Shown here in pieces: positions 17,662-26,002 of a stretch of 64,000 bases of DNA. The position numbers were made by a program, and so were the translations under genes. A model generated the notes under the pieces. The model was not told the DNA's origin. It did no database searches and saw only the letters and a program-made list of their open reading frames with translations. The stretch's first letter is position 1. Each line of letters starts with the position of its first letter. Origin of the DNA: Jatrophihabitans_A sp035248685 (GTDB lineage Bacteria; Actinomycetota; Actinomycetes; Mycobacteriales; Jatrophihabitantaceae); assembly GCA_035248685.1 (NCBI GenBank), contig DATFHF010000014.1, forward strand, positions 1 to 64,000, given 5' to 3'.

Positions 17662-18588
17662 TCATGCCGGTGCCGCTGCTTGCAGGACTTCACGGGCGGC
17701 CGCGGTGCTCATCGCCAAGGCGCCCATCAATGGCGCGTCGAACGGGAAGGCCGCGAGCACCAGCTCAGGTGGGTAGGGCACTGCCGTGTCGAGCGCGCCG
17801 CGCAGGCCGGGGCGCAGTTGCTCCCAAGAGCGCGTCATGCCGCCACCGACCACGATGCGGGCCGGGTCGATGGCGATGGTCAGGTTCACCAGGTGAAAGG
17901 ACAGTTCGGCGACGAAGTCGGTCAGCACGCCGGCCGCCGCCGGCTCGGCGTGGGCCCGCCGGAACACCGCTTCGGCACCGAGGCCGGGCGGCCGCAGCAG
18001 CCAGGCGGCCTGGCTCAGCGCCTGGCCGCTCACCGCCTCCTCCAGCGGTGCACGCTTCGAGTTCGTCCCGATGTCGCCGACCCGGCGCAGGTTGTATCCG
18101 ATCTCACCGGCAGCGCCGTGGTACCCGTGGACCACCAGCCCGTTGACGACGATCGCCACCGCGAGCCCGGTGCCCAGGTTGAGGTAGATACCGGGGTCGC
18201 AGCCCACCAGGGCGCCCCACTCCGCCTCCGCGTGGGCCGCCGCCTTGACGTCGGTGGCCAGTCGGATCTCGGCACCGGCGAAAGCGCGCCTGAGTTCGCG
18301 GCCGAACGCGACGTCGCCCCAGCCGGGTATGGTGGGCGCCAGCCGCACCCCGTCCTCGCCCGGAATGCCGAACGTGCAGGCACCGACCGCGAGCAGCTGC
18401 CGGCCGCCGGCCACCTCGTCCAACAGTGCCTGTCCGGCAGCGATGCCGCGTTCGAGGGCGGCCTGCGCACCGTCCTCGGCCCCGCTCGGAATGGTCACCG
18501 AACCGAGCCGGTCACCGGAGATTTCGCTTACCGCGGCGGCAATCTTCGTCCCGCCGAAGTCCAGGCCGAGCACGACCGGTGCGTTCAC
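17662..18588 (-). CDS. ROK family sugar kinase
   Basis: Predicted 308 residues. N-terminal ATP-binding LGLDFGGTKIAAAVSE and a middle region with NLGTGLAVAIVVNG and HGAAGEIGYNLR mark the ROK fold. The usual zinc motif CxCGxxGCxE is not evident; the matching region reads RRVGDIGTNSKRAPLEEAVSG. It is the first gene of the importer/GH4 operon and is divergent from a ROK repressor, so it probably phosphorylates the imported sugar. A BglK-like role, making a disaccharide 6-phosphate for GH4, would complete the pathway; this is inference. Confidence 0.85.
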   Translation of the reverse strand: MNAPVVLGLDFGGTKIAAAVSEISGDRLGSVTIPSGAEDGAQAALERGIAAGQALLDEVAGGRQLLAVGACTFGIPGEDGVRLAPTIPGWGDVAFGRELRRAFAGAEIRLATDVKAAAHAEAEWGALVGCDPGIYLNLGTGLAVAIVVNGLVVHGYHGAAGEIGYNLRRVGDIGTNSKRAPLEEAVSGQALSQAAWLLRPPGLGAEAVFRRAHAEPAAAGVLTDFVAELSFHLVNLTIAIDPARIVVGGGMTRSWEQLRPGLRGALDTAVPYPPELVLAAFPFDAPLMGALAMSTAAAREVLQAAAPA

Positions 18589-18620
18589 GCCGGGCCCCCT
18601 CGCCTATGGACGGACTGGTA

Positions 18621-18639
18621 GTTAGTAAAGTAGACTGAC
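18621..18639. promoter_or_regulatory. Imperfect inverted repeat, candidate ROK-repressor operator
   Basis: The divergent gap between the ROK kinase operon and the ROK regulator contains GTTAGT-N7-ACTGAC, an inverted repeat matching at 5 of 6 positions, inside an AT-rich stretch unusual for this GC-rich genome. TTGTCA on the minus strand could be a -35 element for the kinase operon. Position and symmetry suit autoregulation by the neighbouring ROK protein; binding is inferred. Confidence 0.45.
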
Positions 18640-18669
18640 AATTAATCCAGCACAAGACCCCGGCCACAT

Positions 18670-18681
18670 TGGTTCAGACCA
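18670..18681. promoter_or_regulatory. DasR/NagR-type operator-like site (dre-like)
   Basis: TGGTTCAGACCA has the TGGT-N4-ACCA design of the DasR-responsive element (consensus TGGTCTAGACCA). It lies 18 bases before the preferred GTG start of the ROK regulator, so it could be bound by the GntR protein encoded at 51889. The match is weaker in the centre than at the 22182 and 51820 sites. Confidence 0.45.
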
Positions 18682-18698
18682 CCACTTCGGGAGGATGC

Positions 18699-19907
18699 GT
18701 GACCGGGGCTTCCGGGCATGGCTCGCCAGCCGGGCCGCAACTGATCCGCGCCATGAACGAGCAGTTGCTGCTTCGGCTCATCCGCGATGGCGGCAAGATT
18801 TCTCGGGCCGATCTGGCCCGGCTGTCCCGGCTATCGAAGCCGACCGTGTCGCTGGCCCTGAGCAACCTCGAGCGGGCCGGGCTGGCCCGGGCGTCGGGGG
18901 TGCGCACCGGTGCACCGGGGCCGGCCGCCGTGCTCTATGAAGTCAGGCCCGAGGCCGGTTTCGTATTGGCGCTCGACATCGGCAGCCAGTTCCTGCGCGG
19001 CGCGATCTGCGACCTGACCGGTACCGTGCGTGCCCGATCGACGTTGCCGGTCAAGGCGGCTACCAGCCACGGCCTGGTCGCCGAACTCGGTGAACTTGCC
19101 GGCAAGCTGCGCGCCGAGCTCGGCTTGCGTCCGGCCGATATCAGCCAGACCGTGCTGGGCAGTCCAGGCGTGTACGACCCCCGGCGCGACGCGCTGGCGC
19201 TGGCCGGTGCGCTGCCGGGCTGGGACCAGCCGATCGTGCTGGACGAACTGCGCCGAACCTTCGGCGACTCGTTGATGATCGAGAACGACGCCGACGCGGC
19301 GGCGCTGGCCGAACGCGCGCACGGACACGGCCGCGACGTCGACAGTTTCGCCTTCGTCTCGATCGGCACCGGGATCGGCATGGGGTTGGTGCTGGACGGC
19401 CGGTTGCATCGCGGGGCGCACGGCGCGGCCGGCGAGATCGGCTTCCTGCCGCTGGGCACCGGCGCCAAGGCCGACGCGCGGGACGCCCGCCGCCGGGGTG
19501 CCCTGGAGGCGGCGGCCTCGGCGGCCGGCGTGGTACGGGCCGCCCGCCGCGCCGGAATCAGGCGGCCGGCGTCGGCCCGATCCGTCTTCGTGGCAGCTGC
19601 TGACGGGGACGAACGGGCCGCGCGGGTGGTGGCCGACGAAGCGGTCCTGGTCGCCAAGGCAATCTGCTCGGTGATCGCGGTCGCCGATCCGGAGCTCGTG
19701 GTGCTCGGCGGCGGCATCGGGCAGGCTGCGGGATTCTGCGACGCGGTACGCCACGCACTGCAAGATCTGGCACCGGTGCAGCCGGAGCTGCGGGTGAGCG
19801 CACTCGGCGTCGACGCGGTGGTCGACGGCTGCCTGGCCGCCGGCAGCGAGCGGGCGTGGGAACTGGTGACCCTGCGGCCGACCGATGACGGATCGGACGG
19901 AGCATGA
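18699..19907 (+). CDS. ROK family transcriptional regulator (NagC/XylR-like)
   Basis: Predicted 402 residues. A winged-helix DNA-binding domain (LLLRLIRDGGKISRADLARL, SRLSKPTVSLALSNLE) precedes a ROK sugar-binding domain with ALDIGSQFLRGAI and HGAAGEIGFLPLG. The cysteine-rich zinc motif is absent. GTG 18699 has GGGAGG 7 bases upstream and clears the dre-like site, so it is preferred to TTG 18669. The gene is divergent from the kinase/importer/GH4 operon, which it likely represses until a sugar is bound. It is followed by an amino-sugar kinase with overlapping stop and start. Confidence 0.88.
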   Translation: MTGASGHGSPAGPQLIRAMNEQLLLRLIRDGGKISRADLARLSRLSKPTVSLALSNLERAGLARASGVRTGAPGPAAVLYEVRPEAGFVLALDIGSQFLRGAICDLTGTVRARSTLPVKAATSHGLVAELGELAGKLRAELGLRPADISQTVLGSPGVYDPRRDALALAGALPGWDQPIVLDELRRTFGDSLMIENDADAAALAERAHGHGRDVDSFAFVSIGTGIGMGLVLDGRLHRGAHGAAGEIGFLPLGTGAKADARDARRRGALEAAASAAGVVRAARRAGIRRPASARSVFVAAADGDERAARVVADEAVLVAKAICSVIAVADPELVVLGGGIGQAAGFCDAVRHALQDLAPVQPELRVSALGVDAVVDGCLAAGSERAWELVTLRPTDDGSDGA

Positions 19908-20896
19908 CCCTGGACCAGACCTATGTCGTCGCGGCCGACGGCGGCAATTCCAAAACGGATCTGGTGTTGGCCACCGACCGAGGTGACTTGCTGGCCAGGG
20001 TTCAGGGCGGTGGCACCCGGCCGCACATCGAGGGCATGCCGGCCACCATCGAAGCGCTCGCTGAGCTGACCCGACGGGCGGTCGCCGAGGCCGGGTTGCC
20101 GACCGGCACTCGGATCGCGGTCGGCAGCTTCTACCTCGCCAACGTCGACCTACCCGATGAAGAGGCGGTGGTGTTGGCCGGCCTGCGCCGGCTGGCGGTC
20201 GCTGAGCAGCTCGAGGTTCGCAACGACGTGTTTGCCGTGTTGCGTGCCGGCAGCAGCCGGGACTGGGGGGTGGCGGTGGTGGCGGGTGCGGGCATCAACG
20301 CGGTGGGCGTGCACCCGAACGGTCGGGAGGAGCGTTTCCTGGCGCTCGGCGATGTCAGCGGTGACTGGGGTGGTGGCTATTCGGTCGGCCTGGCCGGCCT
20401 CGGTGCGGCGGTTCGAGCCGGCGACGGCCGAGGACCGGCCACCGTGCTGCGCGAGCTACTCCCTCGCCGATTCGGCGATCCGGATCCGGAGACGATGGCG
20501 ATCCGACTGCATCGGGAGCCGGATGCCGAGCGGTCGTTGCTGGCGCTGGCTCCGGTGGTGTTCTCGGCGGCGTCGGCCGGCGACCCGGTTGCCTGCCGGA
20601 TCGTCGAACGGCTCGCCGACGAGGTGAGCAATCTGGCGACCGCCCTGCTCCGGCGGCTGGCCCTGCTGGGTTCGGACGCCGATGTGGTGCTGGGCGGCGG
20701 CACCTTGCAATCCGGCAATGGGCCGCTGCTGGACCGGATCCGCTCGCAGCTTGCCGTGGTCGCCCCGAACGTCGTGGTGCGGGTGCTGGACACCGCCCCG
20801 GTCACCGGCGCGGTGGCCCGAGCGCTCGACCTAGCCGGCGCTCCGGCCACCGCCCGGGAACGGGCCCGTGCCGCGCTGCGACAGCCAGCTGGCTGA
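19904..20896 (+). CDS. BadF/BadG-type ATPase, N-acetylglucosamine kinase-like
   Basis: Predicted 330 residues. The N-terminus YVVAADGGNSKTDLVLA carries the phosphate-1 motif of the BadF/BadG/BcrA/BcrD family, whose sugar members are N-acetylglucosamine kinases. Further motifs are VVAGAGINAVGVHPNG, GDVSGDWGGGYSVGLAGLGAAV and VVLGGGTLQSGN. It overlaps the ROK regulator by 4 bases (ATGA), so the two are co-translated. It probably phosphorylates an amino sugar released by the linked hydrolase; the exact substrate is not shown. Confidence 0.85.
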   Translation: MTLDQTYVVAADGGNSKTDLVLATDRGDLLARVQGGGTRPHIEGMPATIEALAELTRRAVAEAGLPTGTRIAVGSFYLANVDLPDEEAVVLAGLRRLAVAEQLEVRNDVFAVLRAGSSRDWGVAVVAGAGINAVGVHPNGREERFLALGDVSGDWGGGYSVGLAGLGAAVRAGDGRGPATVLRELLPRRFGDPDPETMAIRLHREPDAERSLLALAPVVFSAASAGDPVACRIVERLADEVSNLATALLRRLALLGSDADVVLGGGTLQSGNGPLLDRIRSQLAVVAPNVVVRVLDTAPVTGAVARALDLAGAPATARERARAALRQPAG

Positions 20897-20901
20897 CCGG
20901 C

Positions 20902-21222
20902 TCAGCCCTCGGCGGCCTGCGGGTCGAACATGCGCAGCCGGTTGCGGGCCGCGAGGTAGCGCAGATCGCGAACCTCATCGGCGTCGGGCGCCGTCACGAA
21001 CACCACGGCGAGGTAGCGATCGGCCGGCTGCCCGGAGCCGGGCCGGGGCAGCAGCCGCATCGCCGTCCAATCCGGATCACTGGCCAGCAGATCGCGACGG
21101 AACTCGGCAACGTCCGGGCAGGCCGCGGCACAGTTCCACTGCCCGTGCCGCAACCGGTCGGCCACCTCGGCATCTTCGAATCCGCCGTCGGTGGCTCCCC
21201 AGAACAGCAGCCAGTACTCCAC
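20902..21222 (-). CDS. Small conserved hypothetical protein
   Basis: Predicted 106 residues from GTG 21222: VEYWLLFWGATDGGFEDAEV, then ASDPDWTAMRLLPRPGSG, YLAVVFVTAPDADEVRDLRY and a tail ending RMFDPQAAEG. The frame is open further upstream, but that part lies antisense to the rhodanese gene. It is convergent with the kinase gene (5-base gap) and divergent from the rhodanese gene. No domain is recognised; codon use is normal for this genome. Confidence 0.6.
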   Translation of the reverse strand: MEYWLLFWGATDGGFEDAEVADRLRHGQWNCAAACPDVAEFRRDLLASDPDWTAMRLLPRPGSGQPADRYLAVVFVTAPDADEVRDLRYLAARNRLRMFDPQAAEG

Positions 21223-21262
21223 CGGCCCAAGGGTAGGACCGTCCGGTAGGTAACCTCGGGGT

Positions 21263-21607
21263 GTGCCTTCCGCTCGCGCCGACCAGGTGTCGGCCAGCCA
21301 AGCCCTCGAACTCCTCGACAGCGGCGCCATTCTGCTGGACGTCCGGGAACAGGATGAATGGGAGGCCGGACACGCACCACAGGCGCAGCTGCTGCCGATG
21401 TCAGAACTGGCCGGCCGGGTGGCCGAACTGCCCACCGACGTCCCGATCGTCTGCGTCTGCCACGTCGGCAGCAGATCGGCGGCGGTGGCCGCCGCGCTGA
21501 ACCGGGCCGGCTGGCAGGCGATCAACCTGACCGGCGGCATGCTGGCCTGGCAGGCCGCCGGTTTGCCGATCGTCGACGACACCGGCGCGCCAGGCTACGT
21601 CGACTAA
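21263..21607 (+). CDS. Single-domain rhodanese-like protein
   Basis: Predicted 114 residues, a single rhodanese domain. Visible are ILLDVREQDEWEAGHAPQA, the active-site loop CHVGSRSAAVA with catalytic Cys, and the C-terminal NLTGGMLAWQAAGLPIV. Such proteins move sulfane sulfur between thiols, often in sulfide or thiol stress. It is convergent with the SoxR gene (12-base gap). GTG 21263 is the likely start. Confidence 0.92.
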   Translation: MPSARADQVSASQALELLDSGAILLDVREQDEWEAGHAPQAQLLPMSELAGRVAELPTDVPIVCVCHVGSRSAAVAAALNRAGWQAINLTGGMLAWQAAGLPIVDDTGAPGYVD

Positions 21608-21618
21608 CGACGGCTCGA

Positions 21619-22092
21619 TCAGCCGCCGTCGGCCGATCGACGCAGCATCGGCGGTAGGAAGGCCGCACCGCCGCCGACTGCCCGGCTGACCGCGACGTCC
21701 GCCGGGTTGGAGATCTGGCACTGTCGCAGCGACAGGCAACCACAGCCGATACAACTGACCAGGCCGTCGCGCAACGCCTGCAATGCCTCGATCTGCTCGT
21801 CCAACCGGCGTCGCCAGTCGTGCGAGATCCGTCCCCAGTCCGCCTTGGTGGGCGTGCGGGCCTCCGGAAGATGGCCCAATTCGACCCGGATCTCGTCCAG
21901 CGACAGCCCGATGTTGCGCGCCGCCCGGATGAAGGCCAGCCGGCGCAGCACATTGCGCTCGTACCGACGCTGCCCGCCGCTGGTGCGGCCGGCCGAGATC
22001 AATCCTTCGCGCTCGTAGAACCGCAGCGCCGATGGGGCCATGCCACTGCGGTGCGCCACCTCCGACACCGACAGCCGATCGCTGGATTTCAT
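21619..22092 (-). CDS. soxR: Redox-sensitive MerR regulator SoxR
   Basis: Predicted 157 residues. The MerR winged helix is LSVSEVAHRSGMAPSALRFY, with the wing EREGLISAGRTSGGQRRY. A dimerisation helix and the [2Fe-2S] cysteine cluster CIGCGCLSLRQC (C-x2-C-x-C-x5-C) follow, diagnostic of SoxR. In actinobacteria SoxR senses redox-cycling compounds and activates a few genes. ATG 22092 was chosen over GTG 22128 because the upstream start would lie inside the palindrome at 22114-22127, a plausible autoregulatory operator. Confidence 0.9.
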   Translation of the reverse strand: MKSSDRLSVSEVAHRSGMAPSALRFYEREGLISAGRTSGGQRRYERNVLRRLAFIRAARNIGLSLDEIRVELGHLPEARTPTKADWGRISHDWRRRLDEQIEALQALRDGLVSCIGCGCLSLRQCQISNPADVAVSRAVGGGAAFLPPMLRRSADGG

Positions 22093-22113
22093 GTCATCGA
22101 CGGTAGGCGGAGC

Positions 22114-22127
22114 TGAAGCCTGCTTCA
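22114..22127. promoter_or_regulatory. Perfect 14-bp palindrome, candidate SoxR operator
   Basis: TGAAGCCTGCTTCA is a perfect palindrome apart from its central base pair step, placed 22 bases before the soxR start. MerR-family proteins bind such repeats within the promoter spacer. It does not closely match the E. coli soxbox, so the assignment rests on location and symmetry. Confidence 0.4.
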
Positions 22128-22181
22128 ACTTCCCGCGTGCTCTGTTCAGTCGTCGGCGTCAAGGCTTTGGCGGGGCGGCTA

Positions 22182-22193
22182 TGGTCTATACCA
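22182..22193. promoter_or_regulatory. DasR/NagR-type operator-like site (dre-like)
   Basis: TGGTCTATACCA differs by one base from the DasR element core TGGTCTAGACCA. Read on the opposite strand it is identical to the site at 51820-51831 beside the GntR gene. It lies just before the ROK kinase gene, so the GntR protein probably represses this kinase. Confidence 0.7.
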
Positions 22194-22215
22194 TTTATCG
22201 GTGGACGGAGAGCGC

Positions 22216-23142
22216 TTGAGCGACACCCTGATCGCCGTGGACGTCGGCGGCACCGGCATCAAGGCGGCCCTGTGCGGACCCGACGGCGGGTTGATCCTGG
22301 CCCGCCGGCTGGCCACCCCGGTCGATCGGGGGGTGCCGGCCGTGCTGGCCGCAATCGCCGACGTGATCACCGAGCTAGCAGCCCAGGGCCAGCAACGTCG
22401 GCAGCCGGTGACCGGCGTCGGCCTGATCCTGCCCGGCATAGTGGATCCGGCCGCCGGGATCGCCCGGTACTCCACCAACCTCGGCTGGCGAGACCTGCCG
22501 ATCCGGGACGAGATCCAGGGCCGGGTGGGCCTGCCGGTGGCGATCGACCACGACGTGCGAGCCGCCGGGCTGGCCGAGGCGAGCCTGGGTGCCGCCCGCG
22601 GCGTGGCCGAGGCGCTGTACCTGTCGATCGGGACCGGGATCGCCGCCGCCTGCATCACCGGCGGACGGATCGTGACCGGTGCCGGTGGGTTGGCCGGCGA
22701 GATCGGCCATCTGCCGGTGCTGCCCGATGGCGAGCGGTGCGCATGCGGGCAGGTCGGTTGTGCCGAGACCTACGCCAGCGGGGCCGCGCTGGCTCGCCGG
22801 TACCGGGCGGCAGGTACCGACAAGCTCGATGCCGAGCAGGTCATCGCCCGGGCGGCGGCCGGCGACCCGGTGGCCGTTCGGGTGTTCCAAGAGGCGATAA
22901 CCGCACTGGCCCGGGCGCTGATCAACTACACCTTGCTGTTCGATCCGGCCCTGATCGTGGTGGGCGGTGGCCTGTCGCTGGCCGGCGCTCGGCTGCTGGA
23001 TCCGCTGGCCGCCGCGATCAGCGCCGGCTTGGCTTGGCGCTGCGCTCCGGCGCTGGTGCCGGCTCAGTTCGGTGCCGACTCCGGCCGGCTGGGCGCCGTC
23101 CTGATCGGCCGGCAGGCAGCTTCCCGGGGCGCCGGCAACTAA
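22216..23142 (+). CDS. ROK family glucokinase / N-acetylhexosamine kinase
   Basis: Predicted 308 residues. It shows LIAVDVGGTGIKAALCGPDG, the catalytic region IDHDVRAAGLAEASLGAARG, LSIGTGIAAACITGG, GLAGEIGHLPV and the ROK zinc motif CACGQVGCAETYASG. It phosphorylates glucose or an N-acetylhexosamine at O6 with ATP. TTG 22216 has ACGGAGAG upstream; GTG 22201 is possible but sits only 8 bases from the dre-like operator. That operator suggests control with the amino-sugar recycling genes at 50-52 kb. The otsB gene follows after 10 bases. Confidence 0.85.
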   Translation: MSDTLIAVDVGGTGIKAALCGPDGGLILARRLATPVDRGVPAVLAAIADVITELAAQGQQRRQPVTGVGLILPGIVDPAAGIARYSTNLGWRDLPIRDEIQGRVGLPVAIDHDVRAAGLAEASLGAARGVAEALYLSIGTGIAAACITGGRIVTGAGGLAGEIGHLPVLPDGERCACGQVGCAETYASGAALARRYRAAGTDKLDAEQVIARAAAGDPVAVRVFQEAITALARALINYTLLFDPALIVVGGGLSLAGARLLDPLAAAISAGLAWRCAPALVPAQFGADSGRLGAVLIGRQAASRGAGN

Positions 23143-23152
23143 CCTGCCAACC

Positions 23153-23932
23153 ATGACCCAGCCCGACCCGGATCGACTTCGGCCGATAGCGGCGAACCTG
23201 GTCGGGGCGCTGATCGCGCTGGACTTCGACGGGACGCTGGCCCCGATCGTGCCGGACCCGACGACCTCCCGTCCGGTGCCCGGCGTGGTGGCCACCCTGC
23301 ATGAGCTGGCCGAGGCCGGCGCCCGGATCGCGATCGTCACCGGCCGGAACGCCGAGACCGTGCTTGCGCTGAGTGCCGAACTGGCCGGCATCGAGGGCCT
23401 GCTGATCAGCGGGTTGCACGGTGCCGAGACCTGGCAGCACGGCCGGCTGGTCACCCAGCCGGAGCCGGCCGGGATCGCCGAGCTGCGGGCCGCGCTGCCG
23501 GCGCTGCTGCCGCACGACGTCTGGCTGGAGGACAAGCGATTGTCGCTGGTCGTGCACACCCGGCAGGCCGCCGATCCGGAGCAGGCGTTTGCCACTCTGT
23601 GCGAGCCGGTCAGCCGGCTAGCCGCCCAGCACGGCCTGGAAACCCACCCGGGCAAGCAGGTGCTCGAGCTCCGGATGCCCGGGCCGTCCAAGGCCACCGC
23701 ACTGGACTCGCTGCTCACCGACCGCACCCCGGCCGCGCTGTTCGCCGGCGACGATCTCGGCGATCTGCCGGCGGTGACCGCGCTGCGCGCCTGGTCCGAA
23801 CGAACCGGACGGCCCGGCTACGCGATCGCGGTCGGCGAGGTGGCGGAGCTAGCCGAGGTAGCCGACGGCCGGCTGGACACCCCCGCCGAACTGGCGATCG
23901 TGCTCGCCGGCCTACTGCCCGCGCACCGCTAG
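23153..23932 (+). CDS. otsB: Trehalose-6-phosphate phosphatase
   Basis: Predicted 259 residues, a HAD hydrolase that removes phosphate from trehalose 6-phosphate. Motif I is ALDFDGTLAPI (nucleophile Asp). SGLHGAETWQHG and the late acidic motif FAGDDLGDLPAVTAL are also present. ATG 23153 follows the ROK kinase stop by 10 bases, so the two are probably one transcript. OtsA is not in the window. Confidence 0.9.
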   Translation: MTQPDPDRLRPIAANLVGALIALDFDGTLAPIVPDPTTSRPVPGVVATLHELAEAGARIAIVTGRNAETVLALSAELAGIEGLLISGLHGAETWQHGRLVTQPEPAGIAELRAALPALLPHDVWLEDKRLSLVVHTRQAADPEQAFATLCEPVSRLAAQHGLETHPGKQVLELRMPGPSKATALDSLLTDRTPAALFAGDDLGDLPAVTALRAWSERTGRPGYAIAVGEVAELAEVADGRLDTPAELAIVLAGLLPAHR

Positions 23933-24002
23933 CTGGCCGACACCTGAGCCCCAGGGCCGCCCGGTCGCCGAAATTGTCCGATGGTTCTGTTTGGATAGGA
24001 AC

Positions 24003-25028
24003 ATGGTTGCCAATAGCGCGCACACCGACCCCAAGCCTGCCCATCCGTCGGAAAGGCCGGACGGCCGGATCGTGGTGGACAACCTCACCAAGGTCTTCGG
24101 CACCCAGCGGGCAGTCGACTCGCTGAGCTTCACCGTCGAGCCGGGCTCGGTGACCGGATTCCTCGGACCCAATGGCGCCGGCAAGACCACCACCTTGCGG
24201 ATGCTGCTCGGCCTGGTGGAGCCCACCTCGGGCAACGCCACCATCAACGGAGTGCGCTACCGGACGCTGGCTAAGCCGCTGCAGACCGTCGGCGCCGCGC
24301 TGGAAGCGGCCAGCTTCCACCCCGCGCACACCGGCCGGCAGCACCTGCGGATCTACTGCGCCGCGGCCGGCCTGCCGGCCGAACGCGCCGACGAGGTGCT
24401 GCACCTGGTCGGCTTGGCCGGCGATGCCAAGAAGAAGACCAAGGGCTACTCGATGGGCATGCGGCAGCGGCTAGCACTCGCGGCAACCCTGCTCGGCGAT
24501 CCCCGGGTGCTGATCCTGGACGAACCGGCCAACGGCCTGGATCCGGAAGGGATCCGGTGGCTGCGCGGCTTCTTCCGCCACCTTGCCGCCGAAGGCCGCA
24601 CCATCCTGGTGTCCAGCCACCAGCTGTCCGAGGTGCAGGAGGTGGCCGACCGGGCGGTCATCCTCAACCGCGGTCGACTGGTCAAGGCCGGTAGCATGGC
24701 CGAGCTGTCGGCCGGCACCAGCACCGCGATCGTGCGCGGCCCAGACCTCGGGCCGTTGGTACCCGCACTGCAACAGCTTGGGCTGTCTGGCACCACTGAG
24801 CCGGACGGGTCGCTGCGGGTGCAAACCGAGAACCTGGCTCAGGTCGGCAATGCCGCCTTTGTCAATCGGGTCGAACTGCACGAATTGAGTCTCGAGGAAT
24901 TCGATCTGGAAAGGCTGTTCTTCTCCTTGACCGAAGGCGCGTACCAGGCGCAGAGCTTGGACCAGGTACCGCCACCGCTACCCGGACAACCACCGACCGG
25001 ACCTGGCCACCGCACGGGGGCACGCTGA
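24003..25028 (+). CDS. ABC transporter ATP-binding protein (ABC-2 exporter type)
   Basis: Predicted 341 residues. After about 20 hydrophilic residues come VVDNLTKVFGTQRAVDSLSF, Walker A GPNGAGKTTTLRMLLGL, signature YSMGMRQRLALAATLLG and Walker B VLILDEPANGLDPEGIRWL. The C-terminal third is a DUF4162-like regulatory part. ATG 24003 has GGATAGGA upstream. It overlaps the permease start by one base (TGATG). The pair exports an unknown substrate; bacitracin/antibiotic-type exporters have this shape. Confidence 0.92.
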   Translation: MVANSAHTDPKPAHPSERPDGRIVVDNLTKVFGTQRAVDSLSFTVEPGSVTGFLGPNGAGKTTTLRMLLGLVEPTSGNATINGVRYRTLAKPLQTVGAALEAASFHPAHTGRQHLRIYCAAAGLPAERADEVLHLVGLAGDAKKKTKGYSMGMRQRLALAATLLGDPRVLILDEPANGLDPEGIRWLRGFFRHLAAEGRTILVSSHQLSEVQEVADRAVILNRGRLVKAGSMAELSAGTSTAIVRGPDLGPLVPALQQLGLSGTTEPDGSLRVQTENLAQVGNAAFVNRVELHELSLEEFDLERLFFSLTEGAYQAQSLDQVPPPLPGQPPTGPGHRTGAR

Positions 25029-25792
25029 TGTTGAACCTCATGAAGTCCGAGATCTTGAAGGTGCGCAGCACCCAGGTGTGGTTCTGGATGCTGGTGCTGG
25101 CAGTCGCCCTCACCGGGCTGACCTGTGCCGGTGAGTTGTCCGGCGTCCATTCGCACGAACCGTCGGAGTCCGTCGACTACTTCAACATCCTCAAGCCGTT
25201 CTGGCTGACCGGCGTGGCACTGCTGGTGCTCGGGCTGCTCGGGCTGACCACCGAGTATCGGCACAAGACGATCACGCCGACGCTGCTGGCGACGCCCAAC
25301 CGGCTACAACTACTGCTCGGCAAGACGGTCGCCTACGGCATTCTCTCGGTCCTGTACAGCACGGTCTGTGTTGTCGTCAACGTCGTCATGGCGAGTATCT
25401 GGTTGTCGGCGCTATCGGTACCGGTCAAGTTCGGCGGTGAGGTTCCCAGCGGCCTGCTGCGTTCCTTCCTCTCACTTCTGCTATTGGGCCTGTTCGGTCT
25501 CGGCCTCGGTCTTCTGGTACGCAACCAGGCCGCCGCCATGGTGATCGGGTTGGCCTACCTCTTCGTCCTCAACTTCATCCTCGCCGGGATCCCATTCGTG
25601 CGAAAAGCCTGGCCGTACGAACCGGGCGGCGCCTTTATCCAGTTGATCCGGAGCACCAGGCGCGACGATATGAATCTCCCGTCTGACGTGCACCAATACG
25701 CCCCGGCCGTCGCCGGGTTGATCCTCCTGGGCTGGTCGGTGATTTTGCTGGCGTTGGGGTACGTGGTGAGCCTTCGCCGCGACGTGAGCTGA
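25028..25792 (+). CDS. ABC-2 type transporter permease
   Basis: Predicted 254 residues with six likely membrane helices. It starts MLNLMKSEILKVRSTQVWFW, the usual cytoplasmic lead-in of ABC-2 permeases. FNILKPFWLTGVALLVLGLL, TTEYRHKTITPTLLATPNR and late hydrophobic segments follow. Start and stop are coupled with the upstream ATPase gene. It is the membrane part of the same exporter; the substrate cannot be told from sequence. Confidence 0.9.
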   Translation: MLNLMKSEILKVRSTQVWFWMLVLAVALTGLTCAGELSGVHSHEPSESVDYFNILKPFWLTGVALLVLGLLGLTTEYRHKTITPTLLATPNRLQLLLGKTVAYGILSVLYSTVCVVVNVVMASIWLSALSVPVKFGGEVPSGLLRSFLSLLLLGLFGLGLGLLVRNQAAAMVIGLAYLFVLNFILAGIPFVRKAWPYEPGGAFIQLIRSTRRDDMNLPSDVHQYAPAVAGLILLGWSVILLALGYVVSLRRDVS

Positions 25793-26002
25793 GCCGGCAT
25801 CGAGCGGCCCGCCGGACGCTTGTGAGTAACCGCACACATTCGGCCGGCCGGTTCCAGCGTCCGTGCTGCTGCTACCCAGGCGCACGCGTAGGCTTGATTA
25901 CGGGTCGGGTCAGGCTGGTCGGGCAGGTAACGCTGGGAGTTGCTGCCGATCGACCGTGCCCGGCCCGCCGGGTTACGCACTGAAGAGAAGGTGGCAGACA
26001 AC

